This document shows, piece by piece, positions 42,466 to 50,303 of a DNA stretch of 64,000 bases (the first letter of the stretch is position 1; each line of letters opens with the position of its first letter). The stretch lies in assembly GCF_900113325.1 (NCBI RefSeq), contig NZ_FOOY01000003.1:1-64000 (forward strand), given 5' to 3'. The notes under the pieces are model-generated. The model made no database searches, was not told where the DNA came from, and was given only the letters and a program-made list of their open reading frames with translations. The DNA is from Sporolactobacillus nakayamae (lineage in GTDB: Bacteria > Bacillota > Bacilli > Bacillales > Sporolactobacillaceae). Both the position numbers and the translations under genes were made by a program.

Positions 42466-42565
42466 GCGTTTCGTTAATAATCGAAATGATAAAGACAGAA
42501 ACTGTTGAGAGAACAAGTGCACCAATCATTAAGTAAACAATTACTTTAAATAGTTTCTTAGGCAT
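42458..42565 (-). CDS. prli42: Stressosome-associated small membrane protein Prli42-like
   Basis: This 35-residue ORF begins MPKKLFKVIVYLMIGALVLS and ends INETLN. The basic N-terminus followed by VYLM...ST in one membrane helix is the pattern of Prli42, the membrane anchor of the stressosome in Listeria and a very small conserved protein of Bacillales. AAAGGA lies about 12 nt upstream of the ATG. It overlaps the 3' end of the histidine kinase gene tail to tail. The small size makes the assignment tentative. Confidence 0.7.
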   Translation of the reverse strand: MPKKLFKVIVYLMIGALVLSTVSVFIISIINETLN

Positions 42566-42744
42566 CGAGCTGATAATTCCTTTCATTATGGATTACTGTT
42601 TATTATAGAGGAAAATGTGGGGCTTTTTCAATCGTCTTCATCTATTTAGTACGATTGGTATGCTATTATAGTTATGTCGAAATCGATAGAACGAAAATGA
42701 GCGGAGTTACATCATTAAAAATGCAAATGAAATGAGTGAATGGA

Positions 42745-43866
42745 ATGATTAATAAAGAACGCTTGGTTAACAGTTTTTGCGAATTAGTTAAGATTGATTC
42801 AGAGACGGGAAGTGAGGGCCAAATTTTTGAAGTGCTCAAAAATAAATTACTAGCTCTCGGCCTGGATGTGAAAGAAGATCGTGCCAAGGAGTCAACGGGG
42901 CATGGCGCAAATAATCTCATCTGTACCTTGGCAGGAACAGTAAAAGGAACGCCAGTTTTTCTTGGTACGCATATGGATACAGTATTTCCCGGAAAAGCTG
43001 TGAAGCCGGTGATCACGGACGATTACATTGCTTCCGATGGAACAACTATTCTTGGATCAGATGATAAGGCAGGTATTTCAGCGGTTCTGGAAGCAATTCA
43101 AGTGATTAAGGATGAACATCGGGAACATGCTGACGTGCAGGTCATTATTACAATTGGTGAAGAGTCCGGGTTGCTAGGCGCAAAGGCGCTGGACATGTCT
43201 TTGGTTCATGCTGATTATGGATTTGCATTGGACAGTGACGGACCTGTTGGGGATATAGTTGTCGCCGCACCTTTTCAATCAAAATTATCCGTGGACTTAA
43301 TTGGGAAAACATCCCATGCTGGAATTGAACCGGAAAAAGGTGTATCTGCAATCACATTAGCCGCCAAAGCCATTGCCAAAATGCCACTCGGACGAATTGA
43401 TAAGGACACGACGGCTAATATTGGTCGCTTTGAAGGCGGACAAGCGACAAATATTGTTTGTGACCATGTTAAAGTGCTTGCGGAAACGCGTTCGCTTGTT
43501 AAAAGTAAGATGGACAAGCAAATTAAGAAAATGACTGATGCATTTGAAGATACGGCTGCAGCAATGGGTGGAAACGTGGATATTCATGTGGACTTTATGT
43601 ATCCGGGCTATCGTTTTGGAAGCGAAGATGCTGTTGTACAGCTTGCTTCAAAGTCGATTGAATCTGTTGGCAGAACGCCGCGTCTGCTACAAAGCGGCGG
43701 CGGGAGTGATGCCAATGTCATTTGCGGCAAAGGAATTCCTACTGTTAATTTAGGCGTTGGCTATGAGAACATTCACACTGTTAAGGAGAGAATAGCGATT
43801 AAAGAACTGGTCAAAACGAGCGAATTGGTCCTTGCATTAATTGATCAAGCGATTGAAAAAGATTAA
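42745..43866 (+). CDS. M20 family peptidase, peptidase T-like (YqjE type)
   Basis: This 373-residue metallopeptidase has the two-zinc ligands of the M20/M42-like group: THMDTVFPG, LGSDDKAGISAVLE and TIGEESGLLGAK, followed by ALDSDGPVG. A dimerisation domain is inserted at about 180-290, and the final histidine is in YENIHTVKERI. It is close to Bacillus YqjE, annotated as a peptidase T-like or tripeptidase. ATG 42745 was chosen; an in-frame GTG is nine bases earlier. It precedes dinB and rnz, as in the Bacillus yqj region. Confidence 0.88.
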   Translation: MINKERLVNSFCELVKIDSETGSEGQIFEVLKNKLLALGLDVKEDRAKESTGHGANNLICTLAGTVKGTPVFLGTHMDTVFPGKAVKPVITDDYIASDGTTILGSDDKAGISAVLEAIQVIKDEHREHADVQVIITIGEESGLLGAKALDMSLVHADYGFALDSDGPVGDIVVAAPFQSKLSVDLIGKTSHAGIEPEKGVSAITLAAKAIAKMPLGRIDKDTTANIGRFEGGQATNIVCDHVKVLAETRSLVKSKMDKQIKKMTDAFEDTAAAMGGNVDIHVDFMYPGYRFGSEDAVVQLASKSIESVGRTPRLLQSGGGSDANVICGKGIPTVNLGVGYENIHTVKERIAIKELVKTSELVLALIDQAIEKD

Positions 43867-43905
43867 TCTGAGAGAGAATAAATAGGTTAAAGGCGGAGAA
43901 TGACG

Positions 43906-45138
43906 ATGGCGAGTGCGAGAATCATTTTTCATATTGATATGAATAGCTTTTACGCCTCAGTTGAAATCGCCAATCATCCTGAATTGACGGGCAAACCGCT
44001 AGCAATCGCTGGGAAAACTGAGGAACGCCATGGCATTATCGTGACAAGCAGCTACGAAGCGAGAAAGTTGGGAATTCGGACAACGATGACGGTTCGTGAG
44101 GCGAGAACGCTATGTTCGGATCTTATTGTACGGCATCCTGATTTTTCTTTGTACCATCAAACCTCGGAGCAATTGTTTGATATGCTCAAGGAGTACACGC
44201 CGTTCGTTGAAAAAGCGTCGATTGATGAAGGTTACCTCGATGTCAGCGCGTTGATTCAGCGTGTTCATCCCATGGAGCTTGCAACTCAGATTCAAAATCG
44301 AATCGCTAGTCAATTGCGCTTGCCTTGCAGCATTGGCATCGCGCCAAACAAATTTCTAGCGAAAATGGCGTCAAACATGAAAAAACCAATGGGTATGTTT
44401 GTTATTCGGAAACGTGAGTTAGCTGCGATTTTATGGCCGATGTCAATTGGAAAAATGCATGGCGTCGGTCCAAAAACAGAAAAGAAATTTCGAGCAGCCG
44501 GTATAGAAACAATTGGGGATTTAGCGAAGCAAAATCCCCAACAAATTGAGCAAAATTATGGAGTGAACGGCAGACGCCTTTACGATATGGCGAATGGACG
44601 CGATAATCGCTCGGTTGATCCTGACGCTTGGGATCGCTATAAAAGCATTGGCCATTCAGTTACTTTATCCCGAGACACGCATGCGGTTGGTGTGATCCGT
44701 GAGACGTTACATCAGCTCTCGAAGAAACTTGCGTTGCAAATAAAAAAAGAGCATGTGGCGAGCTATGAAATCATTGTGACGATTCGTTTTCATGATTGGA
44801 AGACGATTACGAGGCATAAAACTACGGTTCAGCCTCTACGTAACTTGGATGAAATAGAGTGCCTCGCTTTTTCGGTATTTCAAGCGAATTGGAACGGTAA
44901 AGATGTTCGTCTTCTTGGGATCACTCTTGCGTCATTTCAATCTGTTGTTGATTCAACGAAACAACTTGATCTGTTTTCATACCAGGAGGATGCACAAACG
45001 GAGCGGATTGTTGACCTCATCGATAAAATTAATGATCAGTTTGGTGAGAATACCTTATTACCAGCGACGCGACTGCTTGATAAGAAACGAACGGATACAA
45101 CTTCCAAATTGGAAGTACCACTTAATAAATATAATTGA
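43906..45138 (+). CDS. dinB: DNA polymerase IV (Y family)
   Basis: This is a translesion polymerase of 410 residues. The palm motifs are IIFHIDMNSFYASVE at the N-terminus and KASIDEGYLDVS near 105, with catalytic acids D10 and DE in the second. SSYEARKLGIRTTM and the helix-hairpin-helix MHGVGPKTEKKFRAAGI follow, then the little-finger domain. The C-terminus lacks an evident beta-clamp motif apart from QLDLFSY near 360, which fits the QLxLF consensus. ATG 43906 lies 7 nt after GGCGGAG. Confidence 0.94.
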   Translation: MASARIIFHIDMNSFYASVEIANHPELTGKPLAIAGKTEERHGIIVTSSYEARKLGIRTTMTVREARTLCSDLIVRHPDFSLYHQTSEQLFDMLKEYTPFVEKASIDEGYLDVSALIQRVHPMELATQIQNRIASQLRLPCSIGIAPNKFLAKMASNMKKPMGMFVIRKRELAAILWPMSIGKMHGVGPKTEKKFRAAGIETIGDLAKQNPQQIEQNYGVNGRRLYDMANGRDNRSVDPDAWDRYKSIGHSVTLSRDTHAVGVIRETLHQLSKKLALQIKKEHVASYEIIVTIRFHDWKTITRHKTTVQPLRNLDEIECLAFSVFQANWNGKDVRLLGITLASFQSVVDSTKQLDLFSYQEDAQTERIVDLIDKINDQFGENTLLPATRLLDKKRTDTTSKLEVPLNKYN

Positions 45139-45165
45139 CGTTTAAGCTGTAGAAGGATGGTTGAA

Positions 45166-46101
45166 ATGAAATTTACGTTTTTAGGAACGGGAGCGGGGAT
45201 GCCGGCAAAGGAAAGAAATGTGACTTCTTTGTCATTGAGCTTTCCGGAATATGATGGAGAGCTCTGGCTTTTTGACTGCGGGGAAGGTACCCAGCGGCAA
45301 ATTCTTTATACTTCGGTAAAGCTGACGAAACTTTCTGTTATTTTCGTCACACACTTGCATGGAGATCACATCTTTGGTTTGCCGGGAATTCTTGGCAGTC
45401 GTTCATTTCAAGGGGCTGATTCTCCTTTAACATTAGTTGGACCAAAAGGCCTAAAAGAGTATGTGGAAACTTCTCTTCGTTTATCCGGCACTCACCTTTA
45501 TTATCCGATAACTTTTCATGAAATCGATTCTGAGGGTGAAGTATATGAAAATGAACACTTCGTTGTAACAGCAGGTGAGTTGGATCATGGAATAAAAAGT
45601 TATGGGTATCGGATTAGCGAAAAAGATCAGCCTGGTGAACTATTAGTTGATAAGTTGGTCAGCATAGGGGTACGCCCAGGTCCAATTTATAAAGAAATAA
45701 AAGAACAAGAGCAGGTAGTACTTCAGGACGGGAGTATTTTGAAGACTGCGCCTTTCATCGGAACAAAGCGAAAGGGTCGTCATATCAGCATTCTAGGTGA
45801 TACACGACCATGCGGTGCAGCGCTTCAGCTTGCAAGAGATTCTGATGTTCTTGTACATGAGGCGACATTCCGTGGTGATTCTGCACGTCTTGCCCATGAG
45901 TATCATCATTCAACCTCGCTTCAGGCTGCAGAGATTGCGCAAAAAGCTGGGGCAAAGGTGCTGATTTTATCACACTTAAGTTCTCGCTATCAAAAAAGAG
46001 AGCAGTTAGCCTTGCTTGAAGAAGCGAAAGAAGTGTTTAAGCAGACCTATGTAGCTCATGACTTGTGGACGTTTGAGTTAAAGCACCAACCAAGAAAATG
46101 A
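45166..46101 (+). CDS. rnz: Ribonuclease Z
   Basis: This 311-residue tRNA 3'-processing endonuclease is of the metallo-beta-lactamase fold. The metal-binding motif is FVTHLHGDHIFGLPG (near 60-70). Other family signatures are LFDCGEGTQRQIL, ILGDTRPC and HEATF, with the exosite region around residues 150-180. The ATG at 45166 follows AGAAGGATGG; an ATG three codons earlier sits inside that site. It is 27 nt after dinB, likely co-transcribed. Confidence 0.95.
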   Translation: MKFTFLGTGAGMPAKERNVTSLSLSFPEYDGELWLFDCGEGTQRQILYTSVKLTKLSVIFVTHLHGDHIFGLPGILGSRSFQGADSPLTLVGPKGLKEYVETSLRLSGTHLYYPITFHEIDSEGEVYENEHFVVTAGELDHGIKSYGYRISEKDQPGELLVDKLVSIGVRPGPIYKEIKEQEQVVLQDGSILKTAPFIGTKRKGRHISILGDTRPCGAALQLARDSDVLVHEATFRGDSARLAHEYHHSTSLQAAEIAQKAGAKVLILSHLSSRYQKREQLALLEEAKEVFKQTYVAHDLWTFELKHQPRK

Positions 46102-46111
46102 TAGTGCAGGC

Positions 46112-46139
46112 AAAGGTGCAGCTTTGGTTGCACCTTTTT
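46112..46139 (+). terminator. rnz terminator
   Basis: AAAGGTGCA pairs with TGCACCTTT around an 8-nt loop, with further T residues, 10 nt after the rnz stop. Confidence 0.85.
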
Positions 46140-46253
46140 CATATGAAAAGAAACATTCATGACCCGCTTGAGGGGCACGGGACACCGCTTGCTTGAATGA
46201 AAATAATATGCCCTATTTTTTAACGTACAAAAGTATATCGTTTTTCCTTGCTG

Positions 46254-46714
46254 GTACGACGATAAGATCATAAGATTCGATTGGGTGATCAGGTTAGCGC
46301 CCAATCTTAGGAATAAACGGAAAAATTCCGCTTATTTAGAAAATGAATGAAAAAATTGCTTAAATAGACGGAGAAATTCCGCTTATCGAATCGAAAAACG
46401 TGAAAATGGAGGGCTTTTCTGTGCATAAGCGGAAAAATTACCCTTATGTACCTGTGAAACAAGCGCCAGGATGCATATAACCGGAAAATCTCCGCTTATT
46501 TTATTCCGTCCGCGTTACTTAGTTAAGGATCAAAATGATTTCTGAAATAGAAATGTCTGTTCAAGACAAGGTTAATGATTCAAAACGGTATTAGGAGTAA
46601 AGGAGCTTTCGTATGTAAGGATCTTTCGCTAATGACGCATATGTCCTGTATGCAACGCGGAAAGTCACCGCATCCTGCGGAAGTAAGGACTGGGCTGTGC
46701 CTGGTTTTTCTTAT
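46254..46714 (+). repeat. Long intergenic repeat, copy C
   Basis: This copy is about 461 bp, collinear with copy B (15408-15895), with only scattered differences over the AAGCGGAA-type palindromes. It lies between the convergent rnz and amt genes. Compared with B it carries a few small insertions (for example TCTGAAATAG near 46540) and only one hairpin module. Confidence 0.9.
46621..46682 (-). repeat. CAGGATG/CAGGACG hairpin module (in copy C)
   Basis: On the minus strand CCGCAGGATGCGG is followed by CTTTCCGC and GCATACAGGACATATGC, with AGCGAAAG closing. The inner stem GCATA/TATGC is intact. Confidence 0.7.
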
Positions 46715-46749
46715 TTTCGCTTCGAATTCTAAGGGGTATTTATAGTGCA

Positions 46750-46782
46750 AAAAAAGGTTCCCGAAACTCGGGAACCTTTTTC
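46750..46782. terminator. amt terminator (bidirectional)
   Basis: AAAGGTTCCCG pairs with CGGGAACCTTT around a 5-nt loop, with A and T runs on either side, about 40 nt past the amt stop. Confidence 0.9.
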
Positions 46783-46823
46783 ACATGTACGTTGTTAATT
46801 CATTAAGTAATAGTGGTGATTCA

Positions 46824-48059
46824 TTACTTTTCAGTTTCACCGTAGCCGTACGCACCGTGTTCGCTGACATCAAGACCGGCTTTTTCTGCTTCAGCAGAAA
46901 TACGAAGTCCAATAGTCGCTTTGATAATTGAAAGAACAATGAATGAAGCAACTGCAACGAATGCGAATGCTGTAATGACACCGAGTGCCTGAACGCCAAG
47001 CTGATGGAAGCCGCCACCATAGAAGAGACCTGCTTTACCGACACCAGCAGTTTTAACCAAGGCAGGTGCTGCAAAGAATCCTGTTGAAAGTGTTCCGATG
47101 ACACCGGAAATACCATGAACAGAGAATGCATAGATCGGATCGTCAAGGCCTTTTGCTTCAAGAGCGATCGAAGTCCAGTATGTGAACGCGCCGGCAATCG
47201 CACCGATAACAATAGCTGCCCAAGGTTCAACGAATGCGCAGGATGCTGTGATGGCAACCAATGCTGCAAGAACACCGTTACACATTGCGCCGATGTCTGC
47301 TGTTTTTCTGAGAGCCATCGCGGTGAACAAAGCGCCAAGAGCACCGGCAGCTGCTGCGAGGTTTGTAGTCAGTGCTACGTAGCCGAAGAATTCTCCGTTG
47401 CCTACACTGACTGTACTGCCGGCGTTGAATCCGAACCAGCCAATCCAAAGAATAAAAGTACCAAGATAAACAAATGGAATGCTGTGAGCCGGAATTGTTT
47501 TCGCTTTTCCGTCTATGAATTTGCCGATTCTAGGTCCGAGAAGCAATGTACCAACCAATGCGGCAGTTGCACCTTGAAGGTGAACGACTGTCGATCCGGC
47601 GAAATCCTGCATGCCAAGAGTGGACAGCCAGCCGCCGCCCCATACCCAGTGGCCGACAACCGGATAAATAATAGCGACAAACACTGTACCGAAAATAAAG
47701 TAAACAGCGAGCTTTGCACGTTCAGCAAAACCGCCCCACGCGATTGCCAATGATACAGCGGCAAAAGCAGTTTGGAAAAGAACGAAAATCGAATCAGCAC
47801 CGCTTGGAACACCGTTTAGAAAAAAGTCCGAAGTTCCAATGAATGCGTTGCCTTCTCCGAATGCTACTCCGTAACCAACTGCCCAGAAAACAATTGATGA
47901 AACAGCGAGAGTAATAATCTGCTTGCCTGTAATATGTCCTGCATTCTTGCTCTGCAGTGAACCTGCTTCAAGAAAAGCAAAACCTGCTTGCATAAGAAGA
48001 ACTAAAATAGCTGAAATCAATACCCACAATGAATCAACGCTTACAGATAATTCTTTCAT
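46824..48059 (-). CDS. amt: Ammonium transporter
   Basis: This 411-residue Amt/MEP/Rh channel has eleven predicted membrane helices. Visible landmarks are LMQAGFAFLEAGSLQSKN near the N-terminus, WVWGGGWL, DFAGSTVVHLQGA with the first pore histidine, WFGFNAGST, and YAFSVHGISGVIGTLSTG with the second. No glnK/nrgB partner gene is adjacent, unlike most amtB loci. ATG 48059 follows AAAAAAGGGGG; the frame extends upstream without a site. A GlnR/TnrA-type box overlaps its promoter. Confidence 0.95.
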   Translation of the reverse strand: MKELSVSVDSLWVLISAILVLLMQAGFAFLEAGSLQSKNAGHITGKQIITLAVSSIVFWAVGYGVAFGEGNAFIGTSDFFLNGVPSGADSIFVLFQTAFAAVSLAIAWGGFAERAKLAVYFIFGTVFVAIIYPVVGHWVWGGGWLSTLGMQDFAGSTVVHLQGATAALVGTLLLGPRIGKFIDGKAKTIPAHSIPFVYLGTFILWIGWFGFNAGSTVSVGNGEFFGYVALTTNLAAAAGALGALFTAMALRKTADIGAMCNGVLAALVAITASCAFVEPWAAIVIGAIAGAFTYWTSIALEAKGLDDPIYAFSVHGISGVIGTLSTGFFAAPALVKTAGVGKAGLFYGGGFHQLGVQALGVITAFAFVAVASFIVLSIIKATIGLRISAEAEKAGLDVSEHGAYGYGETEK

Positions 48060-48092
48060 GTAATCTGATGCCCCCTTTTTTTGAATGAAGTA

Positions 48093-48121
48093 ATTATAAC
48101 ATATCATGTCAGTAAAAGTTA
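48093..48121 (-). promoter_or_regulatory. amt promoter
   Basis: Minus-strand TATAAT (48093-48098) with a poor -35 (TAACTT) 17 bp upstream, which lies inside the GlnR/TnrA-type box. Confidence 0.55.
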
Positions 48122-48123
48122 CA
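48107..48123. promoter_or_regulatory. GlnR/TnrA box upstream of amt
   Basis: TGTCAGTAAAAGTTACA fits TGTNA-N7-TNACA exactly. It covers the predicted -35 region, a position that suggests repression. The remaining gap up to 48370 is AT-rich and holds no gene. Confidence 0.7.
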
Positions 48124-48370
48124 ACAAAATATTAAAAATATTCATTTATTTATGTAAGCCTTTTCAATTTCGACAATTATTTTAATGTTTAGCTTATTTA
48201 AACGGCATATATCTTCCAAAAGTGATTTAAAATGGCATTTCGAAATTTAACTGAAGGTAAGTTCAATGTCATGTAACAATACTGATGAGATTAATTTCCA
48301 TTAAATTTGTTTTTTATTATAATAAGTGGGTAGTCCTGTGTGAGGATTTGCCATTGGAGGTATACAGTCT

Positions 48371-49156
48371 ATGTTTCAACACAAAACAATTGTTATTACT
48401 GGAGCTTCGAGCGGGCTTGGAAGTGAGCTCGCTCGTTTGTTTGCGTCAAAAGGAGCAAACGTTATTATGTTGGCGCGTAACGCTGAGAAGCTCGCCGAAA
48501 TACAAAGACAAATCGAAATCGAAGGCGGAATATCATTTTATTATTCAATAGATATAAGTGAGGCAGAAGCTGTTCGTTCCCTTTTCCAGAGACTCAGCCA
48601 GCGCTTTCGGAGGATCGACATTTTAATTAATTGTGCTGGAATCGGAAAATTTCAGCCATTTATTGATATGGATAATCAAATCATCGATCAAATGCTGGAT
48701 GTGAATGTACGCGGTCTTATCTATTGTACTCAAGCGGTAATTCCGATGATGATCCGGGAAAAACATGGTGGACATATCGTCAATATTTCTTCGATCGCTG
48801 GAATCATTACGACTCCAAAATCGGTGATATATGGAGCTACGAAGCATGCTGTAATCGGATTTTCAAATGGATTGAGGATGGAACTCGAAGGTAAGGGGAT
48901 TCGTGTTACCGTTGTAAATCCTGGGCCGATCCGCACGCCATTTCATAATTTTGCCGATCCGTCAGGTCACTATGTTGAGAATGTCGGTCGCTTCATGCTT
49001 GACGCACGAACAACAGCTGAAAAAATTATGCGTGCGATCGAAAAGAAAAAGAGAGAAGTAAACATTCCGTGGTATATGGGTATATGCAATAAAATTTATC
49101 AATTGATCCCAGCTGTGTTTGAAAAGCTCTTTGGTTCGTTCCTGAAAATGAAATAG
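48371..49156 (+). CDS. Short-chain dehydrogenase/reductase (YqjQ-like)
   Basis: This 261-residue SDR enzyme has the NAD(P) motif TGASSGLGSELARLF at the N-terminus, the structural NCAGIG, catalytic Ser in NISSIAGI, and the YGATKHAV motif with Tyr and Lys (near 155). The substrate is unknown. In Bacillus a similar gene, yqjQ, lies near rnz, so the neighbourhood is partly conserved. TTGGAGG lies 9-11 nt upstream of the ATG. Confidence 0.9.
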   Translation: MFQHKTIVITGASSGLGSELARLFASKGANVIMLARNAEKLAEIQRQIEIEGGISFYYSIDISEAEAVRSLFQRLSQRFRRIDILINCAGIGKFQPFIDMDNQIIDQMLDVNVRGLIYCTQAVIPMMIREKHGGHIVNISSIAGIITTPKSVIYGATKHAVIGFSNGLRMELEGKGIRVTVVNPGPIRTPFHNFADPSGHYVENVGRFMLDARTTAEKIMRAIEKKKREVNIPWYMGICNKIYQLIPAVFEKLFGSFLKMK

Positions 49157-49186
49157 ATCTTAGAGAAAAATGCGCATACATATTCT

Positions 49187-49215
49187 TTGCATAACGTATA
49201 CAAATAATGTATTAT
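49187..49215 (+). promoter_or_regulatory. aco/pdh-type operon promoter
   Basis: TTGCAT (49187-49192) and TATTAT (49210-49215) are 17 bp apart; the start point would be near 49222. Confidence 0.65.
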
Positions 49216-49224
49216 TGATATGTA

Positions 49225-49238
49225 GGAAAGCGCTTACA
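49225..49238. promoter_or_regulatory. CcpA catabolite-responsive element (cre)
   Basis: GGAAAGCGCTTACA (reverse TGTAAGCGCTTTCC) fits the cre consensus TGWAANCGNTNWCA at all but the last position. It lies just after the predicted start point, where CcpA binding blocks transcription. Confidence 0.75.
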
Positions 49239-49277
49239 TCAATGCTTTGTGAGTGGTAAATGACGGGAGGAGTCAGA

Positions 49278-50273
49278 ATGCAAACTGAAACACAAGTAGC
49301 TGCTAAAGACATGACCGTTGAGAAAGCAAAATGGATTTACACGAAAATGCAAGAAATTCGCCAATTTGAAACTGCTGTACATGATATTTTTGCAAAGGGT
49401 GAAATCCCTGGATTTGTTCATTTGTATGCTGGCGAGGAAGCTGTAGCCGTTGGTGTTTGTGCGCATCTAACTGACGATGACAGCATCACAAGCACACACC
49501 GGGGACATGGTCACTGCATTGCTAAGGGCTGTGATTTGAATGGTATGATGGCGGAAATCTATGGCAGGGCAACGGGTCTTTGCAAAGGCAAAGGCGGATC
49601 GATGCACATCGCCGACGTATCAAAAGGCATGTTGGGCGCGAACGGTATTGTTGGTGCGGGATTGCCGCTAGCAATTGGCGCGGGTCTAACAGCAAAGGTA
49701 AAGAAAACAAAAAATGTGGCCGTATGCTTCTTCGGAGATGGTGCGAGCAATCATGGCACATTCCATGAGGCGGTAAACATGGCGGCTATTTGGAAATTGC
49801 CGGTCGTTTTTGTTTGTGAGAATAATGGATTCGGAGAAGCGTCAACCTTCGACTATGCAGCAGCAGCAGATCAAATAGCAGATTTTGCTAAAGTATATAA
49901 AATCGCTGGCGAAACGGTGGATGGAAAAGATCTTCCTGCAGTATATGAAGCAGCAGCAAAAGCTGTGGCTCGTGCGCGAAAGGGCGAGGGTCCTACGATT
50001 CTAGAATGCATGACCTATCGTGATTTCGGACATTTTGAAGGTGACACACAATCCTATAAAGATAAAGAAGCACAGAAAAAGGCAATCACTGAAGACGATG
50101 CCATTGTCAGATTCCAAGACTATCTTAAAAAGCAAAAAATCCTGACCGGTCAAGATATCAAAAAAATTGACGATGCAGTAAAGGCATCAATAGATGAAGC
50201 AATCCGATTCAGTGAAGAAAGCCCATTCCCAGATGCTAAAGAAGTCACCACTGACGTATATGTTTCTTATTAA
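49278..50273 (+). CDS. acoA: Acetoin/pyruvate dehydrogenase E1 alpha subunit
   Basis: This 331-residue ThDP-dependent alpha chain has the ThDP motif CFFGDGASNHGTFHEAVNMAAI and the preceding HRGHGHCIAKG and GKGGSMHI, which are typical of AcoA and short PdhA proteins. It decarboxylates acetoin or pyruvate. ATG 49278 lies 6-7 nt after GGGAGG. It is first in a cre-controlled operon. AcoA is favoured over PdhA by length and the GGSMHIAD segment, but the true substrate is not certain. Confidence 0.88.
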   Translation: MQTETQVAAKDMTVEKAKWIYTKMQEIRQFETAVHDIFAKGEIPGFVHLYAGEEAVAVGVCAHLTDDDSITSTHRGHGHCIAKGCDLNGMMAEIYGRATGLCKGKGGSMHIADVSKGMLGANGIVGAGLPLAIGAGLTAKVKKTKNVAVCFFGDGASNHGTFHEAVNMAAIWKLPVVFVCENNGFGEASTFDYAAAADQIADFAKVYKIAGETVDGKDLPAVYEAAAKAVARARKGEGPTILECMTYRDFGHFEGDTQSYKDKEAQKKAITEDDAIVRFQDYLKKQKILTGQDIKKIDDAVKASIDEAIRFSEESPFPDAKEVTTDVYVSY

Positions 50274-50303
50274 ACCGATTGGATAAATCTGGAGGTGCTC
50301 GCA

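Noticed and set aside
46781-47344. Long open frame overlapping amt in another minus-strand frame
   Set aside because: It lies wholly inside or against the clear amt reading frame, is Ser/Leu/His-rich without family motifs, and lacks a ribosome-binding site.
47115-47753. 212-codon plus-strand open frame opposite amt
   Set aside because: It is a shadow of the amt gene on the opposite strand; it is Cys/Asn/Ser-rich with no known domain, caused by codon composition of amt.
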